NCBI GenBank assembly: GCA_905200265.1
Contig: CAJKJS010000024.1
Span: 1-11,269 of the forward strand
Source of the DNA: an uncultured Oscillospiraceae bacterium
Lineage (GTDB): Bacteria; Bacillota; Clostridia; Oscillospirales; Acutalibacteraceae
Direction: 5' to 3'
Length of the DNA: 11,269 bases
The notes below the pieces were generated by a model. That model saw only the letters and a program-made list of their open reading frames with translations. It did not search any database and was not told where the DNA came from. A program made the translations under genes and the position numbers. This document shows, piece by piece, positions 6,119 through 11,269 of the stretch (the stretch's first letter is position 1; each line of letters opens with the position of its first letter).

Positions 6119-7561
6119 TTGTATGATCTGACTATTCTTGGTGCCGGTGTCAGCGGCGCTGCCATTGCCTGGCAAGCGGCCCGGTACCAGCTTTCGGTCT
6201 GTGTGCTGGAAAAAGAGAATGATATAGCCTGCGGCACAACGAAGGCAAATTCCGCCATTATTCATGCGGGTTATGACCCCATGCCTGGCACATTGATGGC
6301 CAAACTGAATGTGCGCGGCAACGCCATGGTGGAAGAAATGAGCGAAAAGCTGGACTTTCCTTTTAAAAAGGTGGGTTCGCTCATTCTTGCGTTTAATGAC
6401 GACAACCTGCGCATGGTCCACGAACTATACGAACGCGGTGTGAAAAATGGCGTGCCGGGCCTTCAAATCCTGTCCCCCCAGGAAGTGTGGGACCGGGAAC
6501 CGGCTGTCACCCGGGACTGCGTAGGCGCTTTGTACGCCCCATCTGCGGGTATTGTCATGCCTTGGCGTATGGCGCAGAGCATGGCGGACTGTGCAGCCTT
6601 AAACGGAGTGGAGTTCCGTTTGAATGCGGAAGTAACCGGCGTCAGCCGCGGGGAAGAAGGGATCACCCTCACCCTGCAAAATGGTGAAACGGTGCAGTCC
6701 CGCTATGTGGTCAATGCAACCGGTGTAGATGCGTGGCATATTCGTTCCCTGATTGCCCCGCCGCCCTACACCATGAAGCCCAGCCGCGGGGAATATTTCC
6801 TGCTGGATAAAGCCGTGGGCGATACGGTCCACAGCGTGATTTTCCAATGCCCCACTGAAGTAGGCAAAGGCGTATTGGTCAGCCCCACCGCTGACGGCAA
6901 TTTGATCGTCGGTCCCAACGCGGAACCCGTTTCTTCCTCGCAGGAAACGGGTACCACGGCAGAAGGTCTTGCCTTTGTGCAGCGTATGGCCCGGCTCTCG
7001 GTGCCGTCGGTGAGCTTCCGTGACAATATCCGCAATTTTGCAGGGGTGCGCGCTAATACCAATATCGACGATTTTATCATTGAAGAAGTACCCGAACTGC
7101 CCGGCTTTATCGACTGTGCGGGCATCAAGTCTCCCGGGCTGTCCAGTGCTCCGGCCATTGGCGAATATGTAATGGAGCTGCTTGGAAAAGCGGGCCTGCC
7201 TTTAACGGAAAAAGAAACGTTTATCGATTCCTTGCCTCACCGGGTGCGGGTGCGGGAACTGTCCCCCGCCCAGCGGGCCGAAGTCATCGCAAAAAATCCG
7301 CTGTATGGCCGGGTGATCTGCCGGTGCGAAACGATTACCGAAGGCGAAATCGTCGATGCGCTGCACTCTCCCATTCCTCCCTGTTCCATTGACGGGGTGA
7401 AACGCCGCTGCGGTGCCGGGATGGGCCGGTGTCAGGGTGGCTTCTGCGGGCCACGGGTCCATGAGATCATTGCCCGGGAACTGGGCATCCCCATGCAACA
7501 GATCCCGCAGGATCGCAAAGGGATGTATATCATCACCGGCGAAACAAAAACGGAGGGCTGA
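6119..7561 (+). CDS. GlpA-like FAD-dependent dehydrogenase with C-terminal [2Fe-2S]-type domain
   Basis: 480 residues. An N-terminal DAO-type FAD domain has the Rossmann motif GAGVSG at 8-13, followed by the second FAD region ending in VVNATG (197-202). Its family includes anaerobic glycerol-3-phosphate dehydrogenase GlpA and L-2-hydroxyglutarate oxidase. Residues from about 398 form a BFD-like Fe-S domain: CRC (C401, C403) and C438-x4-C443 within KRRCGAGMGRCQGGFC, a GlpA hallmark. The start is TTG 6119, with AGGAGG 8 bases upstream; the nearby ATG at 6123 is out of frame and stops at once. It is 4 bases from the next oxidoreductase, so the two are translated together. The likely role is oxidation of glycerol-3-phosphate or a 2-hydroxyacid, with electrons passed to the partner. 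The substrate is not settled, because no glpK or glpF is present here. Confidence 0.88.
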   Translation: MYDLTILGAGVSGAAIAWQAARYQLSVCVLEKENDIACGTTKANSAIIHAGYDPMPGTLMAKLNVRGNAMVEEMSEKLDFPFKKVGSLILAFNDDNLRMVHELYERGVKNGVPGLQILSPQEVWDREPAVTRDCVGALYAPSAGIVMPWRMAQSMADCAALNGVEFRLNAEVTGVSRGEEGITLTLQNGETVQSRYVVNATGVDAWHIRSLIAPPPYTMKPSRGEYFLLDKAVGDTVHSVIFQCPTEVGKGVLVSPTADGNLIVGPNAEPVSSSQETGTTAEGLAFVQRMARLSVPSVSFRDNIRNFAGVRANTNIDDFIIEEVPELPGFIDCAGIKSPGLSSAPAIGEYVMELLGKAGLPLTEKETFIDSLPHRVRVRELSPAQRAEVIAKNPLYGRVICRCETITEGEIVDALHSPIPPCSIDGVKRRCGAGMGRCQGGFCGPRVHEIIARELGIPMQQIPQDRKGMYIITGETKTEG

Positions 7562-7565
7562 AACC

Positions 7566-8825
7566 ATGAAAGTTGAAGTAGTCGTAATCGGCGGCGGCCC
7601 GGCCGGCCTGGCGGCAGCGTGCAAAGCCTGGGAACAGGGTGCCAAAAGTGTGCTCATCCTGGAACGGGATAAAGAACTGGGTGGCATTCTGAACCAGTGC
7701 ATCCACAACGGATTTGGGCTGCATTATTTTAAAGAAGAACTTACCGGTCCGGAATACGCCGGCCGCTTTATCGACCTGCTCGGACAAACCGGCGTGCAGG
7801 TTAAACTGGATACGATGGTACTGGCCATTGAAGAAGGCCGCAAAGTCCATTGTGTTAACCCGAAAGACGGGTATATGGTAATCGAAGCTGGCGCCATCGT
7901 GCTGGCCATGGGCTGCCGGGAACGCACCCGGGGCGCCATCTCCATTCCCGGCGAACGGCCGGCTGGTATTTTCACCGCCGGTACCGCTCAGCGGTATGTG
8001 AATATGGAAGGGTACATGGTCGGCAAACGGGTCGTGATCCTCGGTTCCGGGGATATCGGGCTGATTATGGCCCGCCGCATGACGCTGGAAGGGGCCAAAG
8101 TGCTGGCCTGTGTGGAACTTATGCCCTACTCCGGGGGCCTGAACCGCAACATTGTGCAGTGTTTGCAGGATTATGATATTCCGCTGTATCTGTCCCATAC
8201 AGTTACCGATATTAAAGGCCACGACCGTGTGGAACAAGTCGTTGTCAGTAAAGTGGACGAAAACCGCCGTCCCATCCCCGGCACGGAAATGACCTTTGAT
8301 TGCGATACCTTGCTTCTCTCGGTAGGGTTGCTGCCTGAAAATGAACTCACTCGGGCCGCCGGCATTACGTTGGACCCCCGCACCCGGGGCGCCGTGGTAT
8401 ACGAGAACATGGAAACCTCCATGCCCGGTGTGTTTGCCTGCGGCAATGTCGTTCACGTACATGACCTAGTCGACTATGTCACCGGTGAAAGCCAAAAAGC
8501 CGGCGCTGCTGCTGCACACTTCGTGCAAAACGGTGAAACGCCCGACGGTCGGGTACTGGAACTGAAAAACGGCGATCGGGTCACCTATACCGTTCCGCAA
8601 AAGTTGCGACTGTCCGGTATGGACCGTTCCGTGGGTATTTTCTTCCGCGTGTCCAATATTTACCGCGATGTGGAAATTCAGGTCACCGACGGTAAAACGG
8701 TGCTGTGTCGCTTTAACCGGGAGCATGTAGCCCCCGGCGAAATGGAAACCATCACTCTACCGAAGGTTCTGGCCGAAAAAGCGGAGGGTGATACCCTGAC
8801 CGTTCAAATCGTGGACAAGGCATAA
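7566..8825 (+). CDS. FAD/NAD(P)-dependent oxidoreductase, partner of the GlpA-like dehydrogenase
   Basis: 419 residues of the pyridine nucleotide-disulphide oxidoreductase type. The FAD motif GGGPAG is at 9-14, the block GGILNQCIHNGFGL at 39-52, the NAD(P) motif GSGDIG at 160-165, and the second FAD-binding segment GVFACGN at 288-294. There is no CxxxxC redox disulphide, so it is not a thioredoxin or lipoamide reductase. Residues about 330-419 form an extra beta-rich C-terminal domain. The ATG is 9 bases after GGAGG at the end of the upstream gene. The same arrangement occurs in operons with GlpA-like and DUF1667 genes, and in related multi-subunit amino acid dehydrogenases. The probable role is to pass electrons between the substrate-oxidising subunit and NAD(P)H or a membrane acceptor; direction and acceptor are unknown. 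Confidence 0.88.
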   Translation: MKVEVVVIGGGPAGLAAACKAWEQGAKSVLILERDKELGGILNQCIHNGFGLHYFKEELTGPEYAGRFIDLLGQTGVQVKLDTMVLAIEEGRKVHCVNPKDGYMVIEAGAIVLAMGCRERTRGAISIPGERPAGIFTAGTAQRYVNMEGYMVGKRVVILGSGDIGLIMARRMTLEGAKVLACVELMPYSGGLNRNIVQCLQDYDIPLYLSHTVTDIKGHDRVEQVVVSKVDENRRPIPGTEMTFDCDTLLLSVGLLPENELTRAAGITLDPRTRGAVVYENMETSMPGVFACGNVVHVHDLVDYVTGESQKAGAAAAHFVQNGETPDGRVLELKNGDRVTYTVPQKLRLSGMDRSVGIFFRVSNIYRDVEIQVTDGKTVLCRFNREHVAPGEMETITLPKVLAEKAEGDTLTVQIVDKA

Positions 8826-8845
8826 GGGGAAAGGACGGAATACCT

Positions 8846-9202
8846 ATGAAAGAACTCATTTGTATCAAATGCCCCAAGGGCTGCCATCTGCGGGTGGACG
8901 ATGAAAACGGCTTTACCGTCACCGGTAACTCCTGTGAACGGGGCGAAGAATACGGAAAAAAAGAACTGACAAACCCCACTCGGGTTCTCACTTCCACCGT
9001 GAAGGTCACGGGCAGCCTGCACCGGCGCGTATCGGTCAAATCAGCTGGAGAGCTGCCCCGTGGTTTGATGGAACAGGCGGTGCGCCTGCTGGATCGTGTA
9101 CAACTACAGGCGCCGGTAGCTATCGGCGATGTGGTGCTGGAAAATGTACTCGGTACCGGCATTGACATTGTGGCTACGGCTAATCGTCCCACTATTTCAT
9201 AA
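8846..9202 (+). CDS. DUF1667 protein with four-cysteine motif
   Basis: 118 residues, typical of DUF1667 (PF07892). The N-terminus carries C6-x2-C9-P-x-G-C13 followed by C30 in the pattern NSCERG, consistent with an Fe-S or zinc site. The remainder is a compact alpha/beta region with no motif I can name. It follows the oxidoreductase by 20 bases with an AAAGGA ribosome site, and is the last gene before the terminator. Family members almost always sit beside the same two flavoenzymes, which supports a subunit role. What the cysteines bind is inference. Confidence 0.88.
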   Translation: MKELICIKCPKGCHLRVDDENGFTVTGNSCERGEEYGKKELTNPTRVLTSTVKVTGSLHRRVSVKSAGELPRGLMEQAVRLLDRVQLQAPVAIGDVVLENVLGTGIDIVATANRPTIS

Positions 9203-9210
9203 ACGAAAGA

Positions 9211-9246
9211 AAAAAGCCCCGACAGCCATTTGGTTGTCGGGGCTTT
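9211..9246. terminator. Bidirectional terminator between DUF1667 and MFS genes
   Basis: A 12-pair GC-rich stem (9216-9227 with 9232-9243) has one G-T wobble and an ATTT loop. It is flanked by an A-run at 9211-9215 and T-rich sequence at 9244-9250, so it has a T-tract on either strand. It starts 8 bases after the DUF1667 stop and ends 5 bases from the stop of the convergent MFS gene, so it most likely serves both operons. Confidence 0.93.
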
Positions 9247-9251
9247 CTCTC

Positions 9252-10520
9252 TTATTCAGTTTTGGCTGTTTCATTCGGAACTGGAGCCAATCGGAAGATA
9301 ACGAGTCCCACTAGGAACACAACCACCAGCACGCTTACGCCCATATTCATGCTGTCGGTCACCTGGCTAACAATGCCTACTAAGGTTGTACCCAAGAAGG
9401 AAGCGCCCTTGCCGCAGATGTCAAACAGGCCAAAGTATTCCCCGGCATTTTCAGCGGGAATAATCTTCGCAAAATACGAACGGGACAGCGCCTGAATGCC
9501 ACCCTGGAACATACCCACTAGGATGGCCAAAATCCAGAAGTGCAGGGCCTGAGACAGGAAGAAAGCAAATACGGCAATCCCTGCATAGGCAATAATGCAC
9601 ACGGTAATTAAGGTACGGGTGCTGTATTTTTTTGTCAGCCGCCCGAAGATAACCGAAGACGGGAAAGCCACCACTTGTGTAGCCAGCAGTGCCAGCAAAA
9701 GCTGTGTACTGTCAAAACCTAACGCATCGCCATACGCCATTGCCATATCGATGATGGTATACACACCATCAATGTAGAAGAAGAACGCCAATAAGAACAA
9801 GAAAATATGTTTTTGCTTACGGATCTGCCGCAGTGTGGAACCAATACGGCTAAAGCTGCTGCGAATCACGTGCTTAGGCCGTTCCACATAGTAAATCTGG
9901 CGATACCGGCGCAATAACGGTAACGAGAGCGCTATCCACCATACTGCGATCAATAAAAAAGTAATCACCATAGCCGTCCCCATGGTAATACCAATGGCAT
10001 CAGCGCCCAACACCAGGCCTAAGCCAATTAAAAATGGAATGCAGCTGCCAATATAGCCCCAACCATACCCCTGGGAAGATACATGGTCCATTCGTTCTGG
10101 TGTTGTCACATCGGTCAGCATGGCATCATACAGCACTAAGCTGCCAGAATAGGCGGCTTTGGCTACCACATAAACAATCAAAAAAGTAACCCAGTGTGAA
10201 AAAAATCCCAGTGCTGCGCATCCCACAGCGCCAATCACAATCATAATCAGGAAAAGTGGTTTTTTCAGCCCCTTTGTATCCGCAATGGTACCAAGTACCG
10301 GGCCCAAAAATGCCACTAGCAAAGTAGCTGCCGAGGCGCCATATCCCCACCAGGCCAAATAGTCCGACGGTGCCATTCCTTCTGCTTCTGCCAGGGAATT
10401 AAAATAAATGGGCAGCAACGTCGCCACCAGTAATACAAAAGCAGAGTTAGCCACGTCATATAAGATCCAGAAACGCTCCAACTTCGTCAGTTTCATTTTC
10501 TTTTCCGATTGTTCGTTCAT
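9252..10520 (-). CDS. MFS transporter, UMF1/ATG22-like family
   Basis: 422 residues with about 12 hydrophobic segments; an integral membrane protein. The opening YDVANSAF segment (about 21-28) and the block QGGIQALSRSYFAKIIP...GEYFGLFDICGK are hallmarks of the UMF1/ATG22 group (PF11700). A charged loop between halves (about 205-245) carries RRYRQIYYVERPKHVIR, as is usual between segments 6 and 7. Yeast Atg22 exports amino acids from the vacuole, but substrates of the bacterial members are mostly unknown. Downstream neighbours on the other strand give no clear hint. The ATG at 10520 has AAGGGGG about 8 bases upstream. A second ATG at residue 9 is possible but has a weaker site. The gene is probably monocistronic. 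Confidence 0.88.
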   Translation of the reverse strand: MNEQSEKKMKLTKLERFWILYDVANSAFVLLVATLLPIYFNSLAEAEGMAPSDYLAWWGYGASAATLLVAFLGPVLGTIADTKGLKKPLFLIMIVIGAVGCAALGFFSHWVTFLIVYVVAKAAYSGSLVLYDAMLTDVTTPERMDHVSSQGYGWGYIGSCIPFLIGLGLVLGADAIGITMGTAMVITFLLIAVWWIALSLPLLRRYRQIYYVERPKHVIRSSFSRIGSTLRQIRKQKHIFLFLLAFFFYIDGVYTIIDMAMAYGDALGFDSTQLLLALLATQVVAFPSSVIFGRLTKKYSTRTLITVCIIAYAGIAVFAFFLSQALHFWILAILVGMFQGGIQALSRSYFAKIIPAENAGEYFGLFDICGKGASFLGTTLVGIVSQVTDSMNMGVSVLVVVFLVGLVIFRLAPVPNETAKTE

Positions 10521-10884
10521 AATGTTCCCCCTTTGAGTAAAATGACATAAAATCAGTCATCAATGTTTCCCTCATTTTTAAGAATAGCAGAAACACAAAG
10601 GGTTATAATTCTTCTACACAATTAAAAGAACGAATTCTCTTTTGTCTTACGGCCCCTTTACAGGTACTTTACAAGCCACATTCTTGCTACGACACTAAAA
10701 GGCATCTATCACAATATATGTAACAGTGAATAGAATTCCCTAAACAGCACCCCAAGTGAAATGATAGGAACCCATGCACAGATCGATGGTTTCTATAAAG
10801 AGTGAAAGAATTGCATATATGGAAACCGAGACTACATAGAAAACTATTCGACTCGACCTGAGAAAATCTATATTTTCAAAAAAG
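10521..10884. other. AT-rich intergenic region between MFS gene and RNA cluster
   Basis: This stretch holds the MFS ribosome site and its candidate promoter. Very short ORFs occur, such as a 14-codon one near 10759, but none has a good ribosome site. I see no RNA gene, repeat array or mobile-element remnant. It separates the terminators of the RNA cluster from the MFS transcription unit. Confidence 0.6.
10602..10630 (-). promoter_or_regulatory. Weak candidate promoter of the MFS gene
   Basis: On the minus strand, TATAAC (10602-10607) is preceded at 17 bases by TTCTTT (10625-10630), about 82 bases before the ATG. The -10 is good and the -35 poor. In this AT-rich region other choices are possible. 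Confidence 0.25.
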
Positions 10885-10929
10885 AAAACCGTTTTTGCTT
10901 CCCATAATTGAGAAAGCAAGAACGGTTTT
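10885..10929 (-). terminator. Second (distal) terminator of the RNA cluster
   Basis: On the minus strand, AAAACCGTTCTTGCTT pairs with the segment ending in AAGCAAAAACGGTTTT (one C-A mismatch in this direction), followed by a T-rich run (10884-10880). It lies about 15 bases beyond the first terminator, so the two act in tandem. Confidence 0.75.
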
Positions 10930-10936
10930 AAAAAGC

Positions 10937-10969
10937 AAAAAAATAACCACCTTGATTACAAGGTGGTTA
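10937..10969 (-). terminator. First terminator directly after tRNA-Asn
   Basis: A perfect 11-pair stem (10944-10954 with 10959-10969) has a 4-base loop. On the minus strand it is followed by seven T residues (10943-10937). It begins 4 bases after the CCA end of tRNA-Asn, a textbook end for the transcript. Confidence 0.93.
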
Positions 10970-10973
10970 CCTT

Positions 10974-11049
10974 TGGCTCCCCAAGTTGGACTCGAACCAA
11001 CGACCCTGCGATTAACAGTCGCATGCTCTACCGGCTGAGCTATTGAGGA
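10974..11049 (-). tRNA. tRNA-Asn(GUU)
   Basis: A full 76-base cloverleaf with encoded CCA. The acceptor arms TCCTCAA and TTGGGGA pair with one wobble, with discriminator G. The D-arm GCTCAGCCGGTAGAGC is standard, and the T-arm has GTTGG-TTCGAGT-CCAAC. The anticodon stem TGCGA/TCGCA encloses the loop CTGTTAA, giving anticodon GTT (11014-11016 on the plus strand). It follows the 5S gene by 8 bases and is certainly in the same transcript. Confidence 0.97.
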
Positions 11050-11057
11050 ATGTTTGT

Positions 11058-11173
<116 letters not shown>

Positions 11174-11180
11174 TATATGT

Positions 11181-11204
11181 GAAAAGCAGTTTTCGCTGCT
11201 CTTC
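11181..11204 (-). other. Hairpin between tRNA-Glu and 5S, probable processing stem
   Basis: On the minus strand, GAAGAGCAG pairs with CTGCTTTTC (nine pairs including one G-T) around the loop CGAAAA. No T-run follows, so it is not a terminator. Such stems in rRNA/tRNA spacers are often cut during maturation of the 5S 5' end; that role is inferred. Confidence 0.45.
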
Positions 11205-11214
11205 TTACGAAAAA

Positions 11215-11269
11215 TGGTGACCCGTGCGGGAATCGAACCCACGTTAACGGCGTGAGAGGCCGCTGTCTT
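11215..11269 (-). tRNA. tRNA-Glu(CUC), 5' part beyond window
   Basis: The 3' 55 bases of a tRNA with encoded CCA. The anticodon stem GCGGC/GCCGT encloses loop CTCTCAC, giving anticodon CTC. The T-arm is GTGGG-TTCGATT-CCCGC, and the 3' acceptor strand ACGGGTC with discriminator A fits bacterial tRNA-Glu. The acceptor 5' strand and most of the D-arm are off the right edge. Although CTC is the rarer glutamate anticodon, the remaining identity elements support Glu. Confidence 0.88.

Noticed and set aside
7533..8462. 309-codon minus-strand ORF opposite the FAD/NAD(P) oxidoreductase
   Set aside because: Antisense shadow with low-complexity composition (Gly, His, Ala). The plus-strand gene has clear cofactor motifs over the same span.
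10542..10560. ATGAC...GTCAT inverted repeat before the MFS gene
   Set aside because: Only 5-base arms with a 9-base spacer in AT-rich DNA; expected by chance.

Overview
The window looks like the chromosome of a Bacillota (Firmicutes) bacterium. The signs are strong AGGAGG-type ribosome binding sites, TTG and GTG starts, an AsnB of the Bacillus subtilis type, a CpXC protein, and a GlpA-like/flavoprotein/DUF1667 trio. I lean towards Negativicutes or a related class, but this is an impression from gene content and codon style. No taxonomic marker here can be tested without a search.

Layout. From 1 to 942 (minus) lies peptidase T (pepT), cut by the left edge, with its own promoter; it shows an apparent frameshift near an A6 run. 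From 1178 to 5565 (minus) is a probable four-gene operon reading right to left: a coiled-coil, Cys-cluster, Glu-rich protein; mnmA (tRNA 2-thiouridylase); a CpXC zinc-ribbon-like protein; and a long asnB. A consensus TATAAT lies upstream of it and a rho-independent terminator follows asnB. From 5732 to 9246 (plus) is a divergent operon: an 89-residue protein of unknown role, a GlpA-like FAD dehydrogenase with a C-terminal [2Fe-2S]-type cysteine motif, a pyridine nucleotide-disulphide-type FAD/NAD(P) oxidoreductase, and a DUF1667 protein with four cysteines. It ends in a bidirectional terminator shared with a convergent UMF1/ATG22-type MFS transporter (9252-10520, minus). The right end (10885-11269, minus) is an RNA cluster: partial tRNA-Glu(CUC), 5S rRNA, tRNA-Asn(GUU), then two tandem terminators.

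How the genes fit together. The three dehydrogenase genes most likely form an electron-transfer complex: the GlpA-like subunit oxidises a substrate such as glycerol-3-phosphate or a 2-hydroxyacid, and electrons pass over Fe-S and FAD centres. The asnB operon holds two unrelated ATP-pyrophosphatase (PP-loop) enzymes and two uncharacterised cysteine-rich proteins. The AsnB resembles the B. subtilis enzyme linked to amidation of peptidoglycan diaminopimelate, so asparagine synthesis is not its only candidate role.

The most notable signals are two inverted repeats in the divergent 5566-5809 region. One is a perfect GAAC-N4-GTTC palindrome matching the core of the Gram-positive LexA (SOS) box, just downstream of the predicted start of the dehydrogenase operon. 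Others worth checking are the possible pepT frameshift, the four-cysteine motif of the DUF1667 protein, and a 5S gene with a tRNA rather than 23S immediately upstream. I found no CRISPR array, insertion sequence, phage gene or defence system.
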